A stretch of 37,609 nucleotides of DNA from Saprospiraceae bacterium. Its GTDB lineage: Bacteria > Bacteroidota > Bacteroidia > Chitinophagales > Saprospiraceae. The first letter of the stretch is position 1, and the number at the start of each line of letters is the position of its first letter. A program made the translations under genes and the position numbers. A model generated the notes under the pieces. It did no database searches. It was given only the letters and a program-made list of their open reading frames with translations, and was not told where the DNA came from. This document shows positions 26,544 through 34,763 of the stretch, in pieces. The DNA is taken from the NCBI GenBank assembly GCA_019634045.1, contig JAHQWA010000168.1, positions 1 through 37,609 of the forward strand. The letters run 5' to 3'.

Positions 26544-27188
26544 TAGTAAAAAATTATGAAAAAAGAAAATATTCGCGTCATTTTCGCTCGACAACACACT
26601 ACCGTCTTCCCAAAACTCGGCGTTTTCCTAGCCGGCCCAACGCCCCCAGAAGACCAAATGAAGCAGGGCTGGCGGAGAACAGTCATAGAACGGCTACTAG
26701 CGGACCCACGATTGGATCCAAGCATGGTGGTGGTTGCTCCTGAACCGAAAAACTATAGTTGGTCAGGCATTGATGTAAGCGAGCATGGACCGCTCTTAAA
26801 CGACGCCTTGAACAAGCAAATCCCTTGGGAATGGCAGTATTTACAGGCCTGTGATATCACTGCCTTCTGGCTTCCCACCTATTGGGAGACTGGTTCCGCT
26901 GGGAATTTCCCTGCCAATATAGGGCCTACTTCCCGTTGGGAATTTGGGTACTATTTGCAGGAATACTTGAAGGCACCAGAGCGTAGGCATTTCATCCTGG
27001 GTGGGCCGGAGGATGCGGAAAGCGTAAAGTGGGCTAGGCGTATTACGGCAGTTCATGGGATCAAATGGCATAGCCTTCCAAAAGAGCAGAAAGATGAAAG
27101 AGTAGCTGCCTCTTTCATTGAGGAAATAGCAGATACCTTGTATGAATCAAAAATGACACTGAGCGGGTGAGTTACTGAGGGGGTGAGT
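26523..27188 (+). repeat. 19-base direct repeats flanking the deoxyribosyltransferase-like gene
   Basis: AGTTACTCAGGGGGTGAGT (26523-26541) and AGTTACTGAGGGGGTGAGT (27170-27188) differ at one base. The first covers the last codons and stop of the PurA-like gene; the second starts at the last base of the next gene's stop. They bracket exactly one gene, and an A-rich tract follows each copy. Recombination between them would remove that gene. Confidence 0.7.
26556..27170 (+). CDS. Nucleoside 2-deoxyribosyltransferase-like enzyme
   Basis: 204 residues of the nucleoside 2-deoxyribosyltransferase-like superfamily (PF15891-like). Features are VFLAGPTPPEDQMKQGWRR at the N-terminus, the nucleotide-binding start with its Gly-Pro; QIPWEWQYLQACDITAFWLP, where W-E-W-x-x-L precedes a D-I-T-A strand; and IGPTSRWEFGYYLQ, the family's T/S-R-x-E-x-G with the nucleophile-type Glu. 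Known relatives exchange or cleave the base on (deoxy)nucleosides and nucleotides. Which base and sugar this one handles cannot be read. It lies 12 bases after the PurA-like gene and is bracketed by 19-base direct repeats, hinting at separate acquisition. Confidence 0.8.
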   Translation: MKKENIRVIFARQHTTVFPKLGVFLAGPTPPEDQMKQGWRRTVIERLLADPRLDPSMVVVAPEPKNYSWSGIDVSEHGPLLNDALNKQIPWEWQYLQACDITAFWLPTYWETGSAGNFPANIGPTSRWEFGYYLQEYLKAPERRHFILGGPEDAESVKWARRITAVHGIKWHSLPKEQKDERVAASFIEEIADTLYESKMTLSG

Positions 27189-27190
27189 GT

Positions 27191-27226
27191 TCAAAAATTT
27201 ACTACCTTGCCGCCTCAAATTTTTGA
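27191..27226 (+). repeat. AT-rich inverted repeat before the nucleoside hydrolase
   Basis: TCAAAAATTT (27191-27200) and AAATTTTTGA (27217-27226) are perfect 10-bp inverted repeats with a 16-base loop. They end three bases before the ATG at 27230, so a formed hairpin would occlude the translation start. It may modulate translation of the hydrolase or act as a protein-binding site. Confidence 0.45.
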
Positions 27227-27229
27227 CTT

Positions 27230-28165
27230 ATGCGACAAGCTCTCCTCTTCGATCATGATGGCGGTGTAGACGATCTCCTATCCCTCATGCTCGTCCTCAG
27301 CATGGACCATATTGACCTCAAAGGGGTCTCCATCACACCTGCAGATTGTATTGGTGATTATGCCGAAGAAAGCACGCGAAAACTCCTGCATTTATTTTCG
27401 CAGCCAGGAGTTCCTGTTGCGCGAGGCAGTTATCATGGTATCAATGCATTTCCGCCGGAATGGCGTGCCGGTCCAATGGTCGTTAATGCCATGCCCCTGA
27501 TGATCAATGTGGAGGTTTCGAAGCCGAAGGAGGTGTTGGAAAGTGTCGACCTGCTGGCTGAGGAACTGAGGAAGGCCAAGGAGCCAATTTCGGTATTAAT
27601 GACTGGCCCTTGTTCAAATTTAGTGCGCACGCTACAGCAATATCCGGAGCTGGGCTCGAAGGTAAAGGAAGTCATCTGGATGGGCGGAGCGATAGATACC
27701 AGTGGAAACGTAGTCACCTATAACCATAATAGTACGGCCGAATGGAATGTTTTCTGGGATCCAATAGGTTCCAAGGTACTGTTTGAGCTTGGCGTGCCCA
27801 TCACTTTGTTTCCTCTAGATGTGACCAACGCAGTGCCTGTTAACTATAGTTTTCTTAAGGATTTGGCCAAGATTGCGGAATTCGATGCTGCCAATCTCGC
27901 CGGCCAATTCTGGGCTACTACCCTCAATACCATTCCTGCTTATGAATACACTTATTACATGTGGGATATTTTGGCCACCAGCTATTTAGGTATTCCAGCT
28001 GCATTCGACTTTGAAGAAATCGCTCTAACGGTTTCTACTAAGGCGCCTAATGCCGGCCAGACAATGCGATTAAAGGATGGCGAGCATAAGGTTAAAGTAG
28101 CAATGAAGGTCGACAAGGATAGATTTTACCAGTACCTGCTGCAACAATTCAGCATTAACTTTTAA
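27230..28165 (+). CDS. Nucleoside hydrolase (inosine-uridine preferring family)
   Basis: 311 residues, the usual length. The calcium-binding N-terminal motif is present as FDHDGGVDD (D-x-D-x-G-x-D-D). [32 protein letters not shown] and [12 protein letters not shown] follow, giving the ribose-binding Asn and Glu and the metal-site region. TLFPLDVTN and near the end MWDILA supply the last metal-binding Asp; family members usually read HDP/HDA there, so His is replaced by Trp, which may alter leaving-group activation. The enzyme should hydrolyse the N-glycosidic bond of ribonucleosides. No signal peptide, so cytoplasmic. It overlaps no neighbour; NudK follows after four bases. Confidence 0.9.
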   Translation: MRQALLFDHDGGVDDLLSLMLVLSMDHIDLKGVSITPADCIGDYAEESTRKLLHLFSQPGVPVARGSYHGINAFPPEWRAGPMVVNAMPLMINVEVSKPKEVLESVDLLAEELRKAKEPISVLMTGPCSNLVRTLQQYPELGSKVKEVIWMGGAIDTSGNVVTYNHNSTAEWNVFWDPIGSKVLFELGVPITLFPLDVTNAVPVNYSFLKDLAKIAEFDAANLAGQFWATTLNTIPAYEYTYYMWDILATSYLGIPAAFDFEEIALTVSTKAPNAGQTMRLKDGEHKVKVAMKVDKDRFYQYLLQQFSINF

Positions 28166-28169
28166 CGAT

Positions 28170-28751
28170 ATGAATAACCCCAATGTAAAAATCAATCGCG
28201 TTGAACTGCTTTCTGACAATTGGTATACGCTCAGGAAATACAATTTCGACTTTCAGAAGGAGGACGGAAGTTGGGAAACGCAAGAAAGAGAAGCTTATGA
28301 TCGTGGAAACGGAGCGGCAATCCTGTTGTACAATGTCGAACAAAAGACCGTCATTCTCACGCGACAATTCCGCATGCCCACCTACGTCAACGGGAACGAA
28401 TCAGGGCTCTTAATCGAGGCCTGCGCTGGCCTCTTGGACGAGGACAATCCTGAAGATTGCATTCGAAGAGAAACGGAAGAGGAAACGGGCTATCAGATCG
28501 CAGCGGTCGAAAAGGTGATGGAAGTTTATATGTCACCAGGATCCGTAACAGAAATCCTCTACCTTTTTATCGCCGCATATGATAAAGGGATGAAAATTCA
28601 TGAGGGAGGTGGGGTTGCAGATGAACAAGAAAACATCGAGGTTCTAGAATTGCCTTTTGATCAGGCCTATGATATGATCGGCAGTGGGGAAATCAAAGAT
28701 GCAAAAACGGTTCTCTTACTTCAGCATTTAAAACTTCGTCAAATTTTTTAG
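28170..28751 (+). CDS. nudK: NudK-type Nudix hydrolase (GDP-mannose/ADP-sugar pyrophosphatase family)
   Basis: 193 residues. The sequence follows Escherichia coli NudK closely by memory: [11 protein letters not shown] at the start, [34 protein letters not shown], the Nudix catalytic helix [29 protein letters not shown], and the end [15 protein letters not shown] with KTVLLLQHL. NudK cleaves nucleotide-sugar diphosphates such as GDP-mannose, and relatives cleave ADP-ribose. The pocket cannot be read closely enough to decide between them. Last gene of the operon, four bases behind the nucleoside hydrolase. A weak GCAAA/TTTGC hairpin and T-run around 28845-28873 may be the operon's end. Confidence 0.88.
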   Translation: MNNPNVKINRVELLSDNWYTLRKYNFDFQKEDGSWETQEREAYDRGNGAAILLYNVEQKTVILTRQFRMPTYVNGNESGLLIEACAGLLDEDNPEDCIRRETEEETGYQIAAVEKVMEVYMSPGSVTEILYLFIAAYDKGMKIHEGGGVADEQENIEVLELPFDQAYDMIGSGEIKDAKTVLLLQHLKLRQIF

Positions 28752-28861
28752 TGTAAGCAATTCTCGCATTGGATATCCTTTGCAATCAAGAACTTAAACC
28801 AAGAAGAGCTTATCTTTATAAGTAAGGTGTTTGCAAAATCTGAGCAAATTTTAATTTATTT

Positions 28862-28892
28862 TTTGCTTTTTTCGTTATAAAGGTATAATTTG
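28862..28892 (+). promoter_or_regulatory. Probable promoter of the peptide-export cluster
   Basis: TTTG at 28862-28865, an 18-base spacer, then TATAATTTG at 28884-28892, one base longer than TAnnTTTG. It follows the end of the preceding operon. Transcription from here would give a leader of roughly 400 bases. Confidence 0.4.
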
Positions 28893-29170
28893 CTCACAGT
28901 TAAGATCGTTACTATTCTCACAGCTTCAATTCTAACCACATTTCCCCAGCATTTAAATATTACTACATCCTAGTAGTAAATTAACATCATCACTCAGACA
29001 GTTATAACCTTAGCTATTTGGGAAGTATATTATAATCCAATTTTGCACCCAACACATATACACTTCTACACAATTCCATACCCGATTGTGTATTAAAGGA
29101 CTCGTAAACAGTCTTTTACACCGCTACAACTGGAACAATACACCAAGTTTGGTCGCTTGTCATTGTCAAG

Positions 29171-29273
29171 CGTATATCGTTCGATTCAGCTAAGTCTGGA
29201 TTGAGGGGATCTGTATTGCTCTATACTATTGATTTGAACACGTATACGGTTCGGATCAACTAAAATTGCATTG
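29171..29273 (+). repeat. Imperfect 33-base direct repeat in the leader
   Basis: CGTATATCGTTCG and CGTATACGGTTCGG begin two related stretches at 29171-29203 and 29241-29273, 70 bases apart. Both continue with a similar CTAA...TTG ending. A 6-bp inverted repeat (CGCTTG/CAAGCG, 29154-29172) touches the first copy. Paired protein-binding sites or a degenerate duplication are possible. Confidence 0.4.
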
Positions 29274-29299
29274 TGTTAACCAAATAGAATTAATCGTAC

Positions 29300-30886
29300 A
29301 TGGTCACCAATCCCTATGAAGTATTAGATTTATTCCTTCGTAAGAATAAATACTATTTCAATAAAAGAGAACTACAACTACAACTAGAAGCTCACCCTAA
29401 TTATCCCAGTGTGAGATCCTTTACAGACATTCTGGACTTCTATCGTGTAGAGCATATCGCCGCCACGGTACCCGAGGAAAGCTTCGATCAGCTTCCAAAT
29501 CGCTGGTTAGCAGTCGTTTCCCCAAAGGGCTTCCGTCAAATTGCCTTAGTAGAAAGGCAAGTCGATCGAGTCAACTTAGCCTCAGAAGATGGCCGTATGG
29601 TACTTTCCAATGCCGAATTTATAAAGCAGTGGGAGGGCGTGATACTGGCTGTTGAACCAAATGAAAACACAAGCTCTACCTGGCGGAATTCATCAATTAC
29701 CTCTATCCTCGGTATCTTATTACTGCTGTGTTTAGGGGGAAGTCTCTGGATCCAAGGCATGGGATGGCCTCAAATGCTATATACTTTGTTGTCTGGCCTT
29801 GGCCTTTATTTCACCATCTTAGTGCTCAAGGCAGAACTAGGCTTCCAATCTGCTGTGACGGATAAATGGTGTCAAATCAATTCAGCAACGGATTGTACCG
29901 AGGTAATCACCAGCAAGGGCAGTCGGCTGCCCATGAATGTCTCCTTGGGAGATGTAGCGCTTATTTTCTTCCTCCTAACAATATGTACAACGGTATTTAT
30001 TGCTGCTCCGGCGGCTTTGTTTTTCCCCTTAGCAGTAGCCTCTTTACCTGTTGTTTTGTATACCTTTTTGTATCAATGGAAGGAGGTAAAGAAGTGGTGC
30101 ACACTGTGCCTAGGTATTAGCGCCGTACTACTTAGCCAATTCCTGGTATTGTATCTAGCAGATCGATCGGTGGAGGTTTTTGCATCAACTTATCTAGCCG
30201 TAGTAGCCCTCTTCTTGCTGCTCAGCATAGGCTGGCAGTATGCTAAATCGCTGATTAGAGAACATCAAGGATTCAAAAAAGAAGCGATGGAATACTCCAG
30301 CTTCAAGAAGGAAGCCGACAGCTTTACACCTCTACTACAAGCACAACGGCAATTTGAACTATCCAATATGGATCATGGTAGCGCCTTGATCATGGGGAAC
30401 CCAAATGCCAAATTCAAATTGTATGCAGTGACTAACCCTTCCTGCACCCATTGTCGACCTACCTTTTTGGGGTATCAAAAACTTTTGGAACGATATGGTG
30501 ACCGCATAAGCTTGATTCTACGTTTCAACATCAGCCTGGAAGACAGCAGCAGTCCCACCTTGCATATAGCCGCTCATACGGTTGCTATCTATAAGAACCT
30601 TGGTCCAGCAAAAGCACTAAAAGCATTGGCCGAATGGTTTCAGGATCAGGACTTTGAAGCCTGGCAATCCAAATTTAGTCAACCGTTAGAAACAGGGGCC
30701 ATCAATATTCTCCAACAGCACCGAGACTGGTGTAATGCACAAGGCCTCATTTTCACGCCAGTTAGCATTCTAAACGAGCATCTGCTTCCTCCTTACTACA
30801 ACATGGAGGACATATATTATCTATTGGAAGATTTTCTTCCCCGATTAAGTACGACAACAACAGAGGTTGAGGAAGTAGCTGCCTAG
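29300..30886 (+). CDS. C39-like / VKOR / thioredoxin-fold fusion protein for disulfide formation
   Basis: 528 residues. Residues 1-118 resemble a C39 peptidase domain lacking the catalytic Cys, so probably a leader- or substrate-binding domain. Residues ~132-315 are a membrane vitamin-K-epoxide-reductase domain: several hydrophobic helices, the loop pair C191/C199 (eight apart, as in VKOR) and the active pair C267-x-x-C270 in KKWCTLCLG. Residues ~355-515 are a thioredoxin/DsbA-like domain with C382-T-H-C385 in NPSCTHCRPTF. VKOR proteins pass electrons from thioredoxin-like partners to quinone, so this single chain should oxidise cysteines outside the cytoplasm. Its neighbour is a seven-Cys precursor peptide, the obvious substrate. 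First gene of the cluster; 95 bases before the precursor. Confidence 0.88.
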   Translation: MVTNPYEVLDLFLRKNKYYFNKRELQLQLEAHPNYPSVRSFTDILDFYRVEHIAATVPEESFDQLPNRWLAVVSPKGFRQIALVERQVDRVNLASEDGRMVLSNAEFIKQWEGVILAVEPNENTSSTWRNSSITSILGILLLLCLGGSLWIQGMGWPQMLYTLLSGLGLYFTILVLKAELGFQSAVTDKWCQINSATDCTEVITSKGSRLPMNVSLGDVALIFFLLTICTTVFIAAPAALFFPLAVASLPVVLYTFLYQWKEVKKWCTLCLGISAVLLSQFLVLYLADRSVEVFASTYLAVVALFLLLSIGWQYAKSLIREHQGFKKEAMEYSSFKKEADSFTPLLQAQRQFELSNMDHGSALIMGNPNAKFKLYAVTNPSCTHCRPTFLGYQKLLERYGDRISLILRFNISLEDSSSPTLHIAAHTVAIYKNLGPAKALKALAEWFQDQDFEAWQSKFSQPLETGAINILQQHRDWCNAQGLIFTPVSILNEHLLPPYYNMEDIYYLLEDFLPRLSTTTTEVEEVAA

Positions 30887-30981
30887 CGCTATGGCAGACT
30901 ATTTTCTCCCTCTTGTACCATCCTATTTAAATCCGGATTTCATTTTTCTATAACCAAATTATTTCATCAAATTTTTCTTGT

Positions 30982-31170
30982 ATGAAAAAGCAAATCTTGA
31001 GTTTGAAAGACGCTAAAGTATTGGACAAAGCAAAGCAAAAGGAAATCAATGGCGGTCGCCCTGGTTGTTTATCCAACTGTTCCGGACAGCCTAATGGTAC
31101 CATGTGCTGTATGGGTGGTCACCCTGGATGCCCAGGTTACTGCATTAGCAACCAATGCATGCCTTGGTAA
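30982..31170 (+). CDS. Double-glycine precursor of a cysteine-rich secreted peptide (bacteriocin-like)
   Basis: 62 residues. The leader is 25 residues, basic, and ends KQKEINGG, matching the K-x-Q-K-x-I-N-G-G type of Bacteroidota bacteriocin-like precursors. Cleavage after Gly25 would release a 37-residue core rich in Gly, Pro and Cys, ending NQCMPW. It has seven cysteines, an odd number, including an adjacent pair in TMCCMGG. Three disulfides with one free or intermolecular thiol is the simplest reading. The flanking VKOR-thioredoxin protein and the C39 transporter supply oxidation, cleavage and export. Activity (toxin, signal, metal binder) is unknown. A 12-bp hairpin follows the stop. Confidence 0.85.
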   Translation: MKKQILSLKDAKVLDKAKQKEINGGRPGCLSNCSGQPNGTMCCMGGHPGCPGYCISNQCMPW

Positions 31171-31183
31171 TATAAACCAATGT

Positions 31184-31210
31184 AGCAGGCTCGGACTTTC
31201 TGAGCCTGCT
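31184..31210 (+). terminator. Hairpin after the precursor gene, probable attenuator
   Basis: AGCAGGCTCGGA (31184-31195) pairs with TCTGAGCCTGCT (31199-31210) over 12 positions with one G.T pair and a three-base loop. It begins 13 bases after the precursor stop and no T-run follows. In peptide clusters such a hairpin can protect the short precursor mRNA and lower read-through into the transporter. Confidence 0.6.
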
Positions 31211-31265
31211 CTACCCCACCACCTTATCATCAGCCCTTGACCATTTTGACAGTAGAAACCAATTC

Positions 31266-33458
31266 ATGCCTACGTTTCCTTTTTATAAACAAGCCGAAAC
31301 TAAAGACTGTGGCCCAACTTGTCTAAAGATCATCTCGAAGCACTATGGAAGACTAGTAGATATTCAATCTCTACGGGAGCTAGCCGAGACCACTCGGTTG
31401 GGGAGCAATCTATTTGGCATAAGCACAGCTGCAGAGGCCATTGGATTTCGAAGTTTAGCCCTGCAAGTCAATTATCAGCAATTGCGGCAGGCCCAACTCC
31501 CTTGCATTTTGCATTGGAACCATGATCATTTCGTGGTCTTGTACAAGATCAAACGAGATAGAATCTATATTTCAGATCCAGGTCATGGCTTGCTTCATTA
31601 CGTAAAAGATGATTTTCTACAACGTTGGGTCAGCCAGTCGGCTTCTGAGGAAACACAGGAAGGAATTGCTCTTCTGCTAGAACCGACGCCTGAGTTCTAT
31701 GATGAAGAATCAGCTACCGCTGAACCCCCTGATTTTAATCTGGCCTATTTATCTCGGTATCTCTTTAAATACAAGAATTTAGTGGTGCAGCTGATCATTG
31801 GATTGCTGGCCGCAAGTATCCTACAGCTGATATTTCCTTTCTTAACGCAGAGCGTAGTTGACATAGGAATCAAGCACCAGGACATCCACTTCATCTACCT
31901 AATACTGTTTGCGCAGTTGGCGCTATTTCTTGGGAAGACGGCTGTCGAAGTCCTTCGGCGATGGATCTTGCTTCACCTCAGTACACGAATAAATATTTCC
32001 TTGGTTTCCGACTTTTTCATAAAACTCATGAATCTACCCATTGCCTATTTCGACACCAAGATGACGGGCGACATCTTACAGCGGATCAATGATCACAAGC
32101 GCATCGAAAGAATACTGACTACCTCCTCTATTAGCGTGCTATTCTCTCTGGTAAATTTATTCATATTCGGATTGGTATTAGCCTACTATGATTTTCGCAT
32201 CTTCGCCATCTTCTTGATCGGAAGCCTGCTCTACTTCGGCTGGATTCTTCTGTTTTTCAGAAAACGGAAAAAGCTTGACTACAAACAGTTTGCGGAGATC
32301 AGTAAAGAACAAAGTAAGGTGATTGAAATGATCAATGGCATGCAAGAGGTAAAGCTGCACAATGCGGAACGTCAAAAGCGTTGGAGTTGGGAACATGTGC
32401 AGGCTCGCCTATTCAAGGTATCTATCCAAAATCTAGCCCTGGAACAGTACCAAAGTGTTGGCTCCTCCTTCATCAATGAATTGAAGAATATCTTCATTAC
32501 TATCGTAGCTGCCCTTTTGGTTATCCAAGGTGAGATTACGTTGGGAATGATGTTGGCGATCGCCTTTATAGTTGGCCAATTGAATGCTCCTATAGGTCAA
32601 TTGATCAACTTTCTCCGAGAATTACAGGATGCCAAGATATCACTAGAACGCTTGGGTGAGATCCATCAATTGAAGGTCGAAGAAGACCCACTGGATCAAA
32701 AGATCAAAGAACTACCTCCAGGCTTAGACCTGAAACTCAAAGATCTTAGCTTTCGCTACAAAGGAACAGATCAACTTGTTTTGCGTAACCTGAGTTTCCG
32801 AATTCCAGCTAATAAGGTTACTGCCATTGTAGGGGTGAGTGGAAGCGGCAAGACTACCTTGATGAAACTGCTATTGAATTTCTACAATCCACAGGCAGGG
32901 AGCCTTGACTATGGACATTTTGATCTTAAAAATATATCTCAGCCTAGTTGGAGAAATAAAGTGGGAGTGGTCATGCAAGAAGGGTACATTTTTAATGATA
33001 CCATCGCTAACAACATCGCCGTTGGTCAGCCCTATGTGGACAAAGAACGACTTCGACTCGCCGTTGATGTAGCCAATATCCGCGAATACATTGAACGGCT
33101 CCCATTGAGCTACAATACCCCAATCGGAATGGAGGGTATGGGTTTAAGCACCGGCCAGAAACAACGATTGTTGATAGCCAGAGCCGTGTATAAAGATCCG
33201 GATATCCTCTTTTTTGATGAAGCTACTTCAGCCCTGGATGCCAATAACGAAAAGGCAATTATGGAGAAGCTCAATCAATTCTTCACAGATAAAACCGTAC
33301 TCATTATTGCGCATCGCTTAAGTACCGTAAAAAATGCCCATCAAATAGTAGTATTAGACCAGGGCCGAGTAGTCGAACTGGGCGACCATCGGACCTTGGT
33401 GGCGCAAGGCGGTTATTATTATCAATTGGTAAAAAATCAACTAGAACTTGGCAATTAA
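31266..33458 (+). CDS. C39-peptidase ABC transporter (peptide export and leader cleavage)
   Basis: 730 residues, complete three-domain transporter. Residues 1-~135 are an active C39 peptidase: C15 in KDCGPTCL, H88 in HDHFVVLYK, D104 in YISDPGHG. A six-helix transmembrane domain occupies ~165-440. The nucleotide-binding domain carries Walker A GVSGSGKTTL, Q-loop VVMQEGYIFND, signature LSTGQKQRLL, Walker B DILFFDEATS and switch His in IIAHRLSTV. It cuts after the GG of the leader and exports the core. Product: the seven-Cys peptide two genes upstream. The HlyD-type gene starts one base after its stop, so the two are translated as a pair. Confidence 0.95.
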   Translation: MPTFPFYKQAETKDCGPTCLKIISKHYGRLVDIQSLRELAETTRLGSNLFGISTAAEAIGFRSLALQVNYQQLRQAQLPCILHWNHDHFVVLYKIKRDRIYISDPGHGLLHYVKDDFLQRWVSQSASEETQEGIALLLEPTPEFYDEESATAEPPDFNLAYLSRYLFKYKNLVVQLIIGLLAASILQLIFPFLTQSVVDIGIKHQDIHFIYLILFAQLALFLGKTAVEVLRRWILLHLSTRINISLVSDFFIKLMNLPIAYFDTKMTGDILQRINDHKRIERILTTSSISVLFSLVNLFIFGLVLAYYDFRIFAIFLIGSLLYFGWILLFFRKRKKLDYKQFAEISKEQSKVIEMINGMQEVKLHNAERQKRWSWEHVQARLFKVSIQNLALEQYQSVGSSFINELKNIFITIVAALLVIQGEITLGMMLAIAFIVGQLNAPIGQLINFLRELQDAKISLERLGEIHQLKVEEDPLDQKIKELPPGLDLKLKDLSFRYKGTDQLVLRNLSFRIPANKVTAIVGVSGSGKTTLMKLLLNFYNPQAGSLDYGHFDLKNISQPSWRNKVGVVMQEGYIFNDTIANNIAVGQPYVDKERLRLAVDVANIREYIERLPLSYNTPIGMEGMGLSTGQKQRLLIARAVYKDPDILFFDEATSALDANNEKAIMEKLNQFFTDKTVLIIAHRLSTVKNAHQIVVLDQGRVVELGDHRTLVAQGGYYYQLVKNQLELGN

Positions 33459-33459
33459 A

Positions 33460-34758
33460 ATGAAAGCAGACTCACTGGATCAAATACAACTGAGGAGTGA
33501 AGAAGTTCAAGAAATTCTCACTCGAGTTCCCCATTGGTTAGTCCGCTGGGGTAATCTCGTGATCTTCGCGATCTTGTTACTCTTGCTGTACTTATCCTGG
33601 GTGATAAAATACCCGGACATCATTGTTGCAGAAGCCAGTCTAACTACCGTCATTCCACCCCAAAAGGAATACGCCAACGCTTCTGGCCGCTTAGAGGCCA
33701 TTTTTGTTGGCAACAATCAATCCGTTGACAAAGGGGAAAAATTAGCAGTAATAGAAAATACGGCTAACACGGAAGATGTGCTGCGTTTGCAAGCGATCAT
33801 GGAAGAAATTACCGTCAGCCAACAGAATTTCTATTTTCCTTTTGACTCCCTTCCCGTTCTCTCTTTAGGGGACATTGAAACATCTTTTACGCAATTCGAA
33901 ACAGATTACTACAGCTACTTACTGAACAAGGAATGGGATCCTTTTCAAGTGGAAGAAAACGCCAATGCTATCTCTGAAACGGAGCTTCGGCAGCGTTTAA
34001 CAGCACTCGAACAACAAGTGGGATTCGGCCAAAAAGAATTAGAGATAAAGGCTAAAGATCTACGGCGTCAGGAAAAGCTTGAAAAAGATGGCGCCATTTC
34101 TCAAATGGAACTAGAAGAGAAACAGTTGTCCTTTGTGCAAGCCCAAAAAAACCAAAACAACACTATTCAAGCTATTTCGCAGATCAAACAAGCCATCGGG
34201 GAAGCCCAAAAGCGCAGTCAAGTCACCAAGATCAATCGCAATAAGACAGAACTCGCCTTGCTAAAGACGGTTATCCGTTCTTTCCAGCAACTAAAAAATG
34301 CCCTCAAGGATTGGGAGTTGAAGTACGTTCTAATGTCCGAAATTGATGGGCAAGTCAGTTTTCTTGACTACTATACGACCAATCAAGTCGTACGACAAGG
34401 TGATTTAGTATTCACCCTGATCCCAGCGGATAATCGGGAATACCTGGCGCGCCTACACGCACCCAAGCAGAATGCAGGCAAATTGGCCAGCGGACAAATG
34501 GTGAATATCCGTGTGGACAACTACCCCAGCGATGAGTTCGGCGTACTAAAAGGTACGCTTAGGCACATCTCTCCGCTGACCGATCGTGAAGGGAATTACA
34601 TACTTGAGGTTCAATTACCTAACGATCTGATCACAAGCTATAATAAGCCCATTGAATTTCGACAGGAAATGACGGGTTCAGCCGAGATCATTACGGAAGA
34701 CCTCCGCCTTATAGATCGATTCCTTTACCAGCTTCGACAAGTCTTAGACCGAACGTAA
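33460..34758 (+). CDS. HlyD-family periplasmic adaptor
   Basis: 432 residues from the ATG at 33460; a TTG four codons earlier would overlap the transporter stop. One transmembrane helix at ~28-48 (IFAILLLLLYLSWV) follows a short cytoplasmic N-terminus. The periplasmic part has the usual split lipoyl/barrel and a long coiled coil: GRLEAIFVGNNQSVDKGEKL is the first lipoyl half, ~residues 175-280 are heptad helices with many Gln and Lys, and DGQVSFLDYYTTNQVVRQGD is the second half, then a beta-barrel. It joins the C39 transporter to an outer-membrane channel, which is not encoded in the window. Convergent with the TlpA-like gene, five bases from its stop. Confidence 0.92.
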   Translation: MKADSLDQIQLRSEEVQEILTRVPHWLVRWGNLVIFAILLLLLYLSWVIKYPDIIVAEASLTTVIPPQKEYANASGRLEAIFVGNNQSVDKGEKLAVIENTANTEDVLRLQAIMEEITVSQQNFYFPFDSLPVLSLGDIETSFTQFETDYYSYLLNKEWDPFQVEENANAISETELRQRLTALEQQVGFGQKELEIKAKDLRRQEKLEKDGAISQMELEEKQLSFVQAQKNQNNTIQAISQIKQAIGEAQKRSQVTKINRNKTELALLKTVIRSFQQLKNALKDWELKYVLMSEIDGQVSFLDYYTTNQVVRQGDLVFTLIPADNREYLARLHAPKQNAGKLASGQMVNIRVDNYPSDEFGVLKGTLRHISPLTDREGNYILEVQLPNDLITSYNKPIEFRQEMTGSAEIITEDLRLIDRFLYQLRQVLDRT

Positions 34759-34763
34759 ATGAG

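Larger units (their letters stand above)
28752..29299. other. 548-base intergenic leader without genes
   Basis: No ATG occurs on the plus strand across the whole stretch until the start at 29300, so it is not coding in that direction, and no minus-strand frame looks real. It holds the probable promoter of the peptide cluster near its left end and an imperfect direct repeat near its right end. The long leader could carry RNA-level control. Confidence 0.65.
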
